A stretch of 64,000 bases of DNA, from contig DDUU01000003.1 of the NCBI GenBank assembly GCA_002344965.1, forward strand, positions 62,484 to 126,483, in the 5' to 3' direction. The notes below the pieces were generated by a model. The model made no database searches, was not told the DNA's origin, and worked only from the letters and a program-made list of their open reading frames with translations. Both the position numbers and the translations under genes were made by a program. Below are positions 35,131 to 43,282 of this stretch, piece after piece (the first letter of the stretch is position 1; every line of letters begins with the position of its first letter). The stretch is from Candidatus Tepidiaquacellales bacterium UBA2330 (lineage in GTDB: Bacteria > Bacteroidota > Ignavibacteria > Tepidaquicellales > Tepidaquicellaceae).

Positions 35131-35462
35131 TTTAAACCATACCTGCTGATTTGTATTCAATAGTTTCATAAAATTTTTTTCATCCGGTACAGATTGAATT
35201 TAATTCAAAGCAAATACTTTCAGAATTAACCAAGATTAATATTGTTGCAAACAGTAAACGAGTTTAACTTATTTTACCGGTTAAAATTTATAAAATAGTT
35301 TACTGAATATAAATGATCCTTTACAGTTTAATTTGCTTTTTTATTAATCTTAAAACGCTTTGGTCCAATATGTTTAAATTTATTCACCTAACTCATTTTC
35401 TCAATTGAATCACATAATTAAAATATTTAAATTGCATTTTCCAAAAATTTAATTTAATTCAC
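35131..35462. other. A+T-rich gap between cphA and gcvH
   Basis: I see no gene, tRNA or terminator here. In particular there is no recognisable glycine-riboswitch core before gcvH. A gcvH promoter is expected near the right end. Confidence 0.5.
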
Positions 35463-35846
35463 ATGAATTTTCCCGCTGCTTTAAAATATTCCAAAGATCA
35501 TGAGTGGGTTAAGCTGGATGGTGATGTCTGTACAATCGGCGTTACTGACTATGCTCAGGGCGAACTCGGAGACATTATTTATCTTGATATTACAGCAGAC
35601 ACCGGTAGCGAAGTCAATGCAGGTGAAGTGATTGGATCTATAGAAGCTGTTAAAACAGTTTCTGAAGTCTATTCTCCTGTGTCGGGTAAGATCATTGAGT
35701 TTAATTCAGGTATCAATGACAATCCTTCGCTTGTAAACACTGATCCTTATGACGCGGGATGGTTGATAAAAATTCAGCCTTCAAATATGGACGAGTTAAA
35801 TAATCTGCTCAGTTCTGATGATTATAAAGCGCTTATCGGCGCTTAA
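35463..35846 (+). CDS. gcvH: Glycine cleavage system H protein
   Basis: This lipoyl carrier shuttles the methylamine intermediate among the P, T and L proteins of the glycine cleavage system. The 127-residue protein has the typical KYSKDHEWVKLDG start, GVTDYAQGELGDIIYLD, the lipoylated lysine in GSIEAVKTVSEVYSPVSG (K64), and the C-terminal NTDPYDAGWLIKI. No gcvP, gcvT or lipoyl-synthesis gene is nearby, so it is a stand-alone copy here. Confidence 0.97.
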   Translation: MNFPAALKYSKDHEWVKLDGDVCTIGVTDYAQGELGDIIYLDITADTGSEVNAGEVIGSIEAVKTVSEVYSPVSGKIIEFNSGINDNPSLVNTDPYDAGWLIKIQPSNMDELNNLLSSDDYKALIGA

Positions 35847-35899
35847 TTAACATTGCTGCTTTAATTTTTTTTTTTTGTTCTTTTAAATAACAGAAACAT

Positions 35900-36397
35900 A
35901 TGAAAATAAATATTCACAACTTAAGAGAAAACGAAACTGATTTTAAATTCACAGTGTCACGTGATGAAGTGAATACAGATTTTTTAAAATTTACATCTGA
36001 TGTTAAAGTTATTGCCGTGGTTTTAAAAACCGGCAGTCAGGTTGATATAAGAATAAATATAAGCGGCGATTACGAATATGAATGTGACAGATGTCTCGAA
36101 ATCAGAAACGGAAAACTTGATAAAAATTTTGAAATAGTTTACAAGTTCGATCTCAGAAATTCGGAATCCGGGTATGATACTGATGATGATATAAAATTCA
36201 TTGCTCCTAATACACAGGTAGTAAATATTGATCAGGATGTTAGAGATTTTATTTTTATATCTCTGCCAATGAAAAACGCTCCAGAAGAAAAAGACGGAAT
36301 CTGTACCGGCTGTCATAAAAACGTAGAAGAAGTAATTCAGATAAAAAAGGAAAATGAAATAAATCCTGTCTGGGAAAAATTAATAAAAAATAAATAA
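35900..36397 (+). CDS. yceD: YceD/DUF177 family protein
   Basis: The 165-residue protein matches the DUF177 (YceD) family, linked in E. coli and plants to 23S rRNA accumulation. It has the cysteine motif YECDRCLEIRNG, an acidic middle, and a second cysteine pair GICTGCHKN near the end; the four cysteines may bind zinc. It lies 14 bp upstream of rpmF and before plsX, the classical yceD-rpmF-plsX arrangement, which is the main support for the call. Confidence 0.88.
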   Translation: MKINIHNLRENETDFKFTVSRDEVNTDFLKFTSDVKVIAVVLKTGSQVDIRINISGDYEYECDRCLEIRNGKLDKNFEIVYKFDLRNSESGYDTDDDIKFIAPNTQVVNIDQDVRDFIFISLPMKNAPEEKDGICTGCHKNVEEVIQIKKENEINPVWEKLIKNK

Positions 36398-36411
36398 AAA
36401 TATAACTTAAT

Positions 36412-36591
36412 ATGCCAAATCCTAAAAGAAGACATTCCAAAGCAAGAGGACGAAAAAGAAGGACTCATTATAAAGCTACTGCTCCGACATTAATGTCATG
36501 TCCGAATTGCAGTGAAATGAAACCTTCTCACAGAGTATGTCCGTCATGCGGATTTTATGACGGTAAAAGCATTTTGCAGCCAAAGAAATAA
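36412..36591 (+). CDS. rpmF: 50S ribosomal protein bL32
   Basis: The frame encodes 59 residues beginning MPNPKRRHSKARGRKRRTHY, the standard bL32 start, and containing a zinc ribbon of two CxxC pairs (SCPNCSEMKPSHRVCPSCGF). It is too short for common open-frame length cut-offs and is easily missed. It sits 14 bp after yceD and 70 bp before plsX, its usual neighbours. Confidence 0.97.
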   Translation: MPNPKRRHSKARGRKRRTHYKATAPTLMSCPNCSEMKPSHRVCPSCGFYDGKSILQPKK

Positions 36592-36661
36592 ATTCATTCC
36601 CTCCTTTATCTGCGTTTCTGAAATTTCAAATAATTGAAGTTAATATTTGTAACAGGATCTG

Positions 36662-37684
36662 ATGAATAAATTAAAAATTGCAGTTGATGCCATGGGAGGA
36701 GATTTTGCTCCTCTTAATGATGTATCAGGAGCTATAATTGCTGCTGAAGAAAAACCTGATCAGCTTGAGATCATTCTTGTTGGAAAGGAAAAACTGATTC
36801 GCGATGAAATATTAAAACACAAAATTTCTCTTCGTAATCTTGAAATCATAAACGCTGATGAAGTTGTAACAATGAAAGACTCCCCTGTAGAGTCGCTGAA
36901 GACTAAACCTAATTCATCCATAAGCGCAGGCCTCGATCTTGTGAAACAAAAAAAAGCCGATGCATTCATAAGCGCAGGAAATACAGGCGCGGTAATGACA
37001 GCTTCAATACTGAAGCTCGGAAGAATTAAGGGAGTGGGCAGACCCACCATAGGTTCGCTTTTCCCGACTGATAAAGGTAAGACAATGGTGTTTGATGTCG
37101 GAGCTTCAGTGGACTGTAAAGCAGTTCATCTTCTTGAGTTTGCGATTATGGGAAGTATTTTTATGAAAAATGTTCATAACATTGACAAACCCAGTATTGG
37201 ACTGCTTAGCGTAGGTGAGGAAAAATCAAAAGGCGACAATCTTACAATTGAGACATATGAGCTTCTGGAAAAATCCGGTCTTAATTTTAAAGGCAATGTG
37301 GAAGGAAGAGACGTACTCAGAGGTAAAGTAGACATAATTGTCTGCGACGGATTTGTTGGAAATGTGATTTTAAAATTTGCGGAAAGTGTGCTCGATGTGA
37401 TGAAAAGTAAATTCAAGTCATACGCTGAAAAAGGTTTTTTTCATAAGATATGGGTTGGTATGATGTACGGAACTTTGAAGAATGTAGTATTAAAGGATTT
37501 TGATTATCAGGAATACGGCGGAGTTCCCCTGCTTGGAGTGGACGGAGTTTCAATAATCGGTCATGGAAAATCTTCACCGATCGCTGTAAAGAATATGATC
37601 TATAAAGCTGAAGAAATGGTTAGAAAAGAAGTGAATGAAAAGATCAGAATAGAATTAAGCAGTTTAACAAAAGAAAGCAGATAA
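36662..37684 (+). CDS. plsX: Phosphate acyltransferase PlsX
   Basis: PlsX converts acyl-ACP to acyl-phosphate, the donor used by PlsY. The 340-residue protein starts KIAVDAMGGDFAPLNDV and contains FISAGNTGAVMTASILKLGR, GRPTIGSLFPT, SVGEEKSKGDNLT, CDGFVGNVILKFAES and GVDGVSIIGHGKS, all family signatures. The end has two basic helical residues more than usual and is otherwise normal. It completes the yceD-rpmF-plsX cluster; the fatty-acid synthesis genes that often follow (fabH) are absent here. Confidence 0.97.
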   Translation: MNKLKIAVDAMGGDFAPLNDVSGAIIAAEEKPDQLEIILVGKEKLIRDEILKHKISLRNLEIINADEVVTMKDSPVESLKTKPNSSISAGLDLVKQKKADAFISAGNTGAVMTASILKLGRIKGVGRPTIGSLFPTDKGKTMVFDVGASVDCKAVHLLEFAIMGSIFMKNVHNIDKPSIGLLSVGEEKSKGDNLTIETYELLEKSGLNFKGNVEGRDVLRGKVDIIVCDGFVGNVILKFAESVLDVMKSKFKSYAEKGFFHKIWVGMMYGTLKNVVLKDFDYQEYGGVPLLGVDGVSIIGHGKSSPIAVKNMIYKAEEMVRKEVNEKIRIELSSLTKESR

Positions 37685-37723
37685 AGGATATACAAAAGAC
37701 TTTATTTTTACGGCGTATAAAAT

Positions 37724-37731
37724 TATATTTG
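37724..37731 (+). promoter_or_regulatory. Candidate -7 element (TATATTTG) for the small ORF-rpmB operon
   Basis: TATATTTG fits TAnnTTTG. TTTA at 37701-37704 lies 19 bases upstream as a partial -33 element. The next start codon is 45 bases downstream. Confidence 0.45.
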
Positions 37732-37776
37732 TAACTTAAATTTTCTACTAAACAATATTTTCAAAATTTATATCTA

Positions 37777-37983
37777 ATGGCTAAACAACAATCATTTGCC
37801 GATAAAGCAAACAAGCTTGGAAAGAAAAACGAGCTGATCGTAAAATGTCCTGATACCGGCGCTGATACTAAGATAATTAATGTCAGAATAGTCGATACTG
37901 TCAAATCGGATAAAGGAACTTTTAAATTTCTTGACAGAAACATGAAAGTTTACGAATCCACATACAAACAATATAAACCGTAG
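37777..37983 (+). CDS. Small conserved-looking basic protein next to rpmB
   Basis: The 68-residue protein (starting MAKQQSFADKANKLGKKNEL) is not recognised. It is lysine-rich, without signal peptide or cysteine cluster (one cysteine), with beta-strand-like segments (TKIINVRIVDTVKS, GTFKFLDRNMKVYES). It lies 14 bp before rpmB, in the position where other Bacteroidota carry rpmG and the small DUF4295 protein beside rpmB. That position and its charge suggest a ribosome-associated or RNA-binding role; this is inference only. It has its own candidate promoter. Confidence 0.7.
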   Translation: MAKQQSFADKANKLGKKNELIVKCPDTGADTKIINVRIVDTVKSDKGTFKFLDRNMKVYESTYKQYKP

Positions 37984-37997
37984 TTAAAAATAATATC

Positions 37998-38210
37998 ATG
38001 TCAAAAATCTGTAAAGTTACCGGTAAGAAACCCTTAGTCGGAAATAATGTATCTCACGCCAATAATAAAACTAAAAGAAGACAAAATCCGAATCTTCAGA
38101 AAAAAAGAATTTGGCTTGAAGAAGAAAAAAGATTTGTCACATTAAAGATCTCGGCAAAAGGAATTAAAACTCTCAGCAAAAAAGGCGCGCAAGCAGTTTT
38201 GAATGCCTGA
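37998..38210 (+). CDS. rpmB: 50S ribosomal protein bL28
   Basis: The 70-residue protein begins MSKICKVTGKKPLVGNNVSH and continues ANNKTKRRQNPNLQKKRIW, a clear bL28 signature, with the usual basic C-terminus. Its stop overlaps the start of the next gene by 8 bp (ATGCCTGA). It follows the small unknown protein by 14 bp. Confidence 0.96.
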   Translation: MSKICKVTGKKPLVGNNVSHANNKTKRRQNPNLQKKRIWLEEEKRFVTLKISAKGIKTLSKKGAQAVLNA

Positions 38211-38952
38211 TAAAAGTTTATCCGGATTAAAGATAAGCATAATAATACCTGCTCTTAACGAAGAGAAATTAATAAGAAGAACATTAACCCAATTCACAAA
38301 TAGTTTGAAAAAACGTTTTGAATTGGAAATCATAGTCAGTGACGGAGGAAGCACGGATAGTACTCTTGATATTGCATATGAGTTAGCTGACAGGGTTGTT
38401 TTAAAGAGTAAAAATATTCCGCAGAACATCTCCCGTGGAAGGAATGCAGGCGCAGAAATTTCTTCGGGAGATGTTCTCGTTTTTTTAAATGCTGATACTT
38501 ATGTTCTTGATCTTGAAACAATGCTGAATATCATAAATGAAGAGTTTAAAGATGATAGTGTAAATGCTCTTGCTTGTGTGATAAAGGTTTTTCCGGAAGA
38601 AGAAATTTTATCTGACAGAATGTTTCATACATTCTATAACGGATATGTGAAATTTCTCAATAAGTTTCTTATGGGAATGGGAAGAGGCGAGTGTCATATA
38701 GTTTCCGGAAAAAGATTCCGCGAAATTAACGGTTATGATGAAGAAATGATTGCGGGTGAGGATTTTGATCTTTATAAAAGATTAAGAAAAACAGGGAAGA
38801 TCAAATTTAAAAAAGAAATTGTGATATTTGAATCGCCCAGGCGATACAGAAAATTCGGTTATATAAAAGTATTCTGGAACTGGACAGTAAATTCAATTTC
38901 AGTTTTTTTATTGGGAAAATGTGTTTCCAAAAGCTGGGATCCGGTCAGATGA
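38203..38952 (+). CDS. Family 2 glycosyltransferase
   Basis: The 249-residue protein has a GT-A fold: ISIIIPALNEEKLIRRTL, IIVSDGGSTDSTLDIA, NISRGRNAGAEISSGDVLVF, the DxD-like NADTY, and the acceptor-side motif GYDEEMIAGEDFDLYKRL with a catalytic acidic pair. It lacks membrane segments and resembles short TIGR04283-like or dolichyl-phosphate-type transferases. Donor and acceptor are unknown. It overlaps rpmB by 8 bp, which suggests translational coupling, though the functional link is unclear. Confidence 0.88.
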   Translation: MPDKSLSGLKISIIIPALNEEKLIRRTLTQFTNSLKKRFELEIIVSDGGSTDSTLDIAYELADRVVLKSKNIPQNISRGRNAGAEISSGDVLVFLNADTYVLDLETMLNIINEEFKDDSVNALACVIKVFPEEEILSDRMFHTFYNGYVKFLNKFLMGMGRGECHIVSGKRFREINGYDEEMIAGEDFDLYKRLRKTGKIKFKKEIVIFESPRRYRKFGYIKVFWNWTVNSISVFLLGKCVSKSWDPVR

Positions 38953-39004
38953 AAATAGCTAATATAGTTAACGGTAATATTCAGTTTCAAGAGTACATGC
39001 ATAA

Positions 39005-40162
39005 ATGGTAAATGATTTTTTTAAGGTTGTATCAATCAGTAATGAGGACGGAGTTAAAGCAAGATTAGGTGAAATAAATACTGACAGTTCCAAGATAAGT
39101 ACACCTGTATTTATGCCAGTCGGCACTCTTGGTAATGTAAAAGCTCTGGAGCAGAGGGAACTTATAGAGTTTGATTCAAGAATAATCCTTGCCAATACTT
39201 ATCATTTATTTCTGCGTCCGGGTACGGATGTAATTGAAAATGCAGGCGGTCTTCATAAATTTATGAACTGGGACAGAAGTCTGCTGACCGACAGCGGAGG
39301 TTTTCAGGTATTCAGTCTTGCTAAGCTGAGAAAAATTTCAGAAGAAGGTGTTGAATTTTCATCACACTTAAACGGAGATAAATGTTTTTTCACTCCGGAA
39401 AAAGTAATTGATATTCAGAGATCAATCGGATCCGATATTATGATGCCTCTTGACGAATGTCTTCCTTATCCTTGTGATCATTCAAGAGTGAAAAAATCAA
39501 TCGGACTTACTTTCAGATGGGAAAAAAAATGTTTTGAGCATTTGAGAAATACTGAAAGTATATACGGAAAGAAACAGTTTTTATTTTCCATAAATCAGGG
39601 AAGCGCTTTTAAAGATCTGAGAAAGGAAAGCATTGAAATGCTTTCTGAAATTGACTTCGACGGAAATGCAATCGGAGGTCTTGCAGTTGGCGAAGAGAAT
39701 GAAATTATGTATGATATTACTGATCATTGTACGGATTATATGAGTAAAGATAAGCCAAGGTATTTAATGGGTGTGGGAACACCGGTTGATCTGCTGGAAA
39801 GTGTGCAGAGGGGAGTGGATATGTTTGACTGCGTTATGCCGACTAGAAATGCAAGACACGGCAGACTGTTTACAACGTTCGGTGAGATCAATCTAAAAAG
39901 TTCTTTATATAAATTTAATAACGATTCGCCGGACCTTGAATACAAATCATATACATCAGAAAATTTTTCACTGGCGTATCTGAGGCATTTATTCATTTCA
40001 AATGAAATACTTGGATTTCAGCTTGCGACAATTCATAATATAGGATTTTATCTGAATCTTATGAAAAACATCAGGCAGGCATTGAGTGAGAACAGATTTT
40101 TAAATTTTAAAAAAGAATTTTTAGAAAAGTATTTAAGTAATACAAATAAAAATATCAATTAA
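39005..40162 (+). CDS. tgt: tRNA-guanine (queuine) transglycosylase lacking zinc cysteines
   Basis: Tgt replaces guanine 34 of GUN-anticodon tRNAs with a queuosine precursor. The 385-residue protein contains TPVFMPVGTLGNVKALEQRE, LANTYHLFLRPG, LLTDSGGFQVFSLAKLRKIS, GGLAVGEENE, YLMGVGTPVDLLE and the nucleophile region DMFDCVMPTRNARHGRLFT. Unusually, the zinc site C-x-C-x2-C-x25-H reads Y313, S315, S318 and H344, so three of four ligands are missing. As far as I recall, Bacteroidota Tgt proteins share this loss, so it need not mean inactivity. It precedes yajC by 27 bp, a widespread arrangement. Confidence 0.95.
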   Translation: MVNDFFKVVSISNEDGVKARLGEINTDSSKISTPVFMPVGTLGNVKALEQRELIEFDSRIILANTYHLFLRPGTDVIENAGGLHKFMNWDRSLLTDSGGFQVFSLAKLRKISEEGVEFSSHLNGDKCFFTPEKVIDIQRSIGSDIMMPLDECLPYPCDHSRVKKSIGLTFRWEKKCFEHLRNTESIYGKKQFLFSINQGSAFKDLRKESIEMLSEIDFDGNAIGGLAVGEENEIMYDITDHCTDYMSKDKPRYLMGVGTPVDLLESVQRGVDMFDCVMPTRNARHGRLFTTFGEINLKSSLYKFNNDSPDLEYKSYTSENFSLAYLRHLFISNEILGFQLATIHNIGFYLNLMKNIRQALSENRFLNFKKEFLEKYLSNTNKNIN

Positions 40163-40189
40163 ATAAAATTAAATTAACAATATAAAACA

Positions 40190-40534
40190 ATGGAATCAGT
40201 AAGTTTAATATTTTTACAGCAGGCACCCGGAGGAATGGAATCTATTTTATCTTCAATAGTACCATTTCTTCTGATTATTTTTATTTTCTATTTTCTGATA
40301 TTAAGACCACAGCAGAAGAGACAAAAGGAAAGAGCAAAGCTGCTCGAGTCAATTAAAAAAGGTGATAAAATAATTACTGCCGGTGGAATTCACGGTGTTG
40401 TAGAAGGTCTCGATGATGCGACAATCCTCGTTAAAGTTTCAGATAATGTGAAAATGAAAATGGAAAGATCAGCTGTTACTACTATAATTGGAGTAACTGA
40501 CCTTGAGCCGGAAAAAAAATCTTTATTAGGTTAA
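40190..40534 (+). CDS. yajC: Sec translocon accessory protein YajC
   Basis: The 114-residue protein has one N-terminal membrane segment (IVPFLLIIFIFYFLILRPQQ) followed by the family motif KRQKERAKLLESIKKGDKII and TAGGIHGVVEGL. YajC associates with SecDF-YidC in the inner membrane. It directly follows tgt, as in many bacteria, and is 6 bp upstream of ribBA. The secD and secF genes that often follow are not here. Confidence 0.95.
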   Translation: MESVSLIFLQQAPGGMESILSSIVPFLLIIFIFYFLILRPQQKRQKERAKLLESIKKGDKIITAGGIHGVVEGLDDATILVKVSDNVKMKMERSAVTTIIGVTDLEPEKKSLLG

Positions 40535-40540
40535 GCATAA

Positions 40541-41815
40541 TTGAAAAAGGAAAAAAAATACGGATTAAGCACTATCGATTCAGCTTTGTCTGATTTCAGA
40601 AAAGGCAAAATCATAATAGTGGTGGATGATGAAGACAGGGAAAATGAAGGCGATATGATCTTCTCTGCGGAAAAGACAACGCCCGAGCTTATAAATTTTC
40701 TGTCTAAGCATGCAAGAGGATTGATTTGTGTGCCGATGGAAGATGAGCGTTTAAAGGAACTGGATCTGAATCTTATGACAGCAAATAATACATCACTGCA
40801 TGAAACTGCATTTACTGTTAGTATAGATTATTTATACGGAACGACAACTGGAATATCCGCTTCAGACAGGTGGAAAACAATATTATCTCTTATTGACAGT
40901 AAAACAAAACCTTCTGATCTGGGTAGACCCGGGCACATATTTCCTTTAAGATCAGCGCCTGGCGGAGTGCTGCGAAGAGCCGGTCATACTGAAGCTGCAG
41001 TAGATCTTGCAAGATTATCAGGACATTATCCGGCAGGAGTTTTGTGCGAGGTAATGAAAGAAAATGGAGAAATGGCAAGACTTCCTGACCTGTTTGTAAT
41101 TGCTGAGAAATTCGGAATTAAAATTATTTCCATCAAAGATCTTATAGAATACAGACTGCAAAGAGAAAAACTTGTTAGTCAGCTTGTAGAAACAAATCTT
41201 CCGAGTGAATACGGTGATTTTAAAATTATTTTATATGCAAGTAAGGTTGACAACAAAGAGCATATTGCAATTATAAAGGGAAAGATAAACTCAAAACTTC
41301 CTGTGCTGGTTAGAGTTCATTCTGAATGTCTCACTGGTGATGTATTCGGCTCTATGAGATGCGACTGCGGTGATCAGCTACAACAGTCATTAAAGATGAT
41401 CGAAGAAAACGGGTCCGGAGTAGTGCTGTATATGCGTCAGGAAGGCAGGGGAATCGGACTTCACAATAAGCTTAAGGCATACAATATTCAGGAGAAAGGT
41501 AAAGATACAGTTGAAGCAAATCTCGCGCTTGGATTTCTTCCGGATCTGAGAAATTACGGGATCGGAGCACAGATACTAAGAGATCTCGGAGTAAGAAAAA
41601 TGAAACTGATGACAAACAACCCAAAGAAGATAGTCGGGTTAAATGCATACGGCCTGGAAATTACGGAGAGAGTCCCTATTGAGATAAAAGCAAACAGCAC
41701 TAACAGAAATTATCTTGAAACAAAAAAAAATAAACTTGGTCATTTACTGTTGATCAATACAAAAGATCTTAAAAAAAATTATACTAAAAAAACTAAAAGT
41801 AAAAAACTAAATTAA
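40541..41815 (+). CDS. ribBA: Bifunctional DHBP synthase / GTP cyclohydrolase II
   Basis: RibBA makes both riboflavin precursors: 3,4-dihydroxy-2-butanone 4-phosphate from ribulose 5-phosphate, and the pyrimidine from GTP. The N-terminal RibB half shows IIVVDDEDRENEGDMIF and HETAFTVSID, with the RGHTEAAVDL-type motif as RRAGHTEAAVDLARL. The C-terminal RibA half shows HSECLTGDVFGSMRCDCGDQL (zinc cysteines), RQEGRGIGLHNKL and MTNNPKKIVGL. The 424-residue protein ends in a lysine-rich tail. The start is TTG at 40541, 6 bp after yajC; the short gap leaves no space for an FMN riboswitch. Confidence 0.96.
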   Translation: MKKEKKYGLSTIDSALSDFRKGKIIIVVDDEDRENEGDMIFSAEKTTPELINFLSKHARGLICVPMEDERLKELDLNLMTANNTSLHETAFTVSIDYLYGTTTGISASDRWKTILSLIDSKTKPSDLGRPGHIFPLRSAPGGVLRRAGHTEAAVDLARLSGHYPAGVLCEVMKENGEMARLPDLFVIAEKFGIKIISIKDLIEYRLQREKLVSQLVETNLPSEYGDFKIILYASKVDNKEHIAIIKGKINSKLPVLVRVHSECLTGDVFGSMRCDCGDQLQQSLKMIEENGSGVVLYMRQEGRGIGLHNKLKAYNIQEKGKDTVEANLALGFLPDLRNYGIGAQILRDLGVRKMKLMTNNPKKIVGLNAYGLEITERVPIEIKANSTNRNYLETKKNKLGHLLLINTKDLKKNYTKKTKSKKLN

Positions 41816-41822
41816 GAAAAAA

Positions 41823-42299
41823 ATGGATATCGTATATCTCACAAGGTCAAGATTAGTGGAAATTGAAAATGAATTACTGGAACTGAAAACCAGCGGAAGA
41901 AAACTTATGGCTGAAAAGATCGCCGAAGCGCGTTCACACGGCGACCTGAGCGAAAACGCTGAGTATGATGCTGCAAAAGAAGCACAAAGTCATCTGGAAT
42001 TCAAAATAGGCAAGCTCGAAACTATGCTTTCGAGAGTAAAAATTATTTCACCGGAAGATATGCCTAATGATGAAGTTTATATACTTTCAGTTGTAAAAGT
42101 GCTTGATACTAAACTAAAGGAAGAATTTACTTACACTCTTGTATCCCCTGAGGAAGCTGACTTTGAGCTTGATAAAATATCAGTCACTTCTCCTATAGGA
42201 AATGCATTGCTCGGTAAGAAAAAAAATGAAACTGTTGAAATTAATGTCCCTAACGGAATTACTAAATATAAAATACTAGAGATCTCTAAATTAGATTAA
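41823..42299 (+). CDS. greA: Transcription elongation factor GreA
   Basis: GreA rescues backtracked RNA polymerase by stimulating transcript cleavage. The 158-residue protein has the N-terminal coiled coil with the acidic tip motif ARSHGDLSENAEYDAAKEAQ and a C-terminal FKBP-like domain (ISVTSPIGNALLGKKKNETV). It lies 7 bp after ribBA and 2 bp before the MCE gene, in one continuous run from tgt or yajC. Confidence 0.96.
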   Translation: MDIVYLTRSRLVEIENELLELKTSGRKLMAEKIAEARSHGDLSENAEYDAAKEAQSHLEFKIGKLETMLSRVKIISPEDMPNDEVYILSVVKVLDTKLKEEFTYTLVSPEEADFELDKISVTSPIGNALLGKKKNETVEINVPNGITKYKILEISKLD

Positions 42300-42301
42300 T
42301 A

Positions 42302-43213
42302 ATGCAGAAAAGTAAATCATCAGAGTTTAAAGTAGGATTGTTTGTATTTGCAGCGGCATTTATTGTGATTCTATCAATATTCTGGGCAAAAGGATTTTCA
42401 GTAGGACTGACAATGCAGGAATATGTTGTCTTTTTTCCCAAAGTCAGCGGTCTGAATGAAGGTGATCAGGTAAGTCTGAACGGTGTGAGAAAAGGTAAAA
42501 TAGATAAGATAGAACTGCAGGGTGATTCTGTGAAAATTTCGTTCAGCATAGATAAGGATATTAAGCTAAAAAGTGATTATTATATTTATGTTGCAGCGAC
42601 TGAGCTGACTGGCGGTAAAGTATTATATATTGAACCGGGAAAAAGTTTGACCGAAGTTCCGCCAGGAACTCCGTTACTCGGGACTCCCGGCGCTGATTTC
42701 TCATCACTTATGAATTCATTCGGTGATCTGACCGAAGATGTAAAATTACTGATTGGTGAGTTTAAAAAGTCAACAGAAAATCTGAATGTTGTTATTGCAA
42801 ATGTAAATGATATCGTCGGCGATGAAGGACTTAAGAATTCAATCAAGACTACTGTGAGTAATTTATCAGTGACATCTCAGAATCTTAATCAGCTTGTTAA
42901 TGAAAGCAGAACAGGAATAACCGGACTTACTACCAAAGCCGGAAACACTCTGGAGTCAATTGATCTTACTGTCGGTGATAACGGAAAAGAACTTAAAAAT
43001 ACTCTGCTGGAAATTCAAACGCTGACCAGCACAATTGACACGCTTGCCGTAAATCTAAATAAAGTTGTAAATGATATTAATAATAAAGAGAAAGGTATTG
43101 GTAAGTTTCTTACTGACGATGAATTTTTCAATAACATAAATACAACTCTTACTGAAATAGAAAAGCTTTCAAAGAATATAAGAAAAAACGGCGTAAAGCT
43201 GAATATATTCTAA
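42302..43213 (+). CDS. MCE-domain (MlaD-like) lipid-transfer protein
   Basis: The 303-residue protein has a short cytoplasmic start, one membrane segment (VGLFVFAAAFIVILSIFWAKG), and an MCE/MlaD domain (about residues 36-115: YVVFFPKVSGLNEGDQVSLN, NGVRKGKIDKIEL, GGKVLYIEPG). A long periplasmic coiled-coil-like tail follows, rich in asparagine, leucine and threonine (NVVIANVNDIVGDE). MCE proteins form hexameric rings that move phospholipids between membranes, normally with MlaE permease and MlaF ATPase. Those partners are not adjacent. A bidirectional terminator follows 17 bp after the stop. Confidence 0.88.
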   Translation: MQKSKSSEFKVGLFVFAAAFIVILSIFWAKGFSVGLTMQEYVVFFPKVSGLNEGDQVSLNGVRKGKIDKIELQGDSVKISFSIDKDIKLKSDYYIYVAATELTGGKVLYIEPGKSLTEVPPGTPLLGTPGADFSSLMNSFGDLTEDVKLLIGEFKKSTENLNVVIANVNDIVGDEGLKNSIKTTVSNLSVTSQNLNQLVNESRTGITGLTTKAGNTLESIDLTVGDNGKELKNTLLEIQTLTSTIDTLAVNLNKVVNDINNKEKGIGKFLTDDEFFNNINTTLTEIEKLSKNIRKNGVKLNIF

Positions 43214-43230
43214 ACCTGAATTTTAGAAAT

Positions 43231-43269
43231 AAAAAAGCCGGATAGTAAAATTATTATCCGGCTTTTTTT
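43231..43269. terminator. Bidirectional Rho-independent terminator
   Basis: A 14-bp stem (43231-43244 with 43255-43268) with a 10-base loop has an A run on its left and a T run on its right, so it can serve both the MCE gene (+) and the convergent PorQ-like gene (-). Confidence 0.95.
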
Positions 43270-43282
43270 ATAAAAAGAAATT

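Noticed and set aside
35131..35462. Glycine riboswitch before gcvH
   Set aside because: No tandem aptamer core or expression-platform hairpin could be recognised in the A+T-rich leader.
40535..40540. FMN riboswitch before ribBA
   Set aside because: Only 6 bases separate yajC from ribBA.
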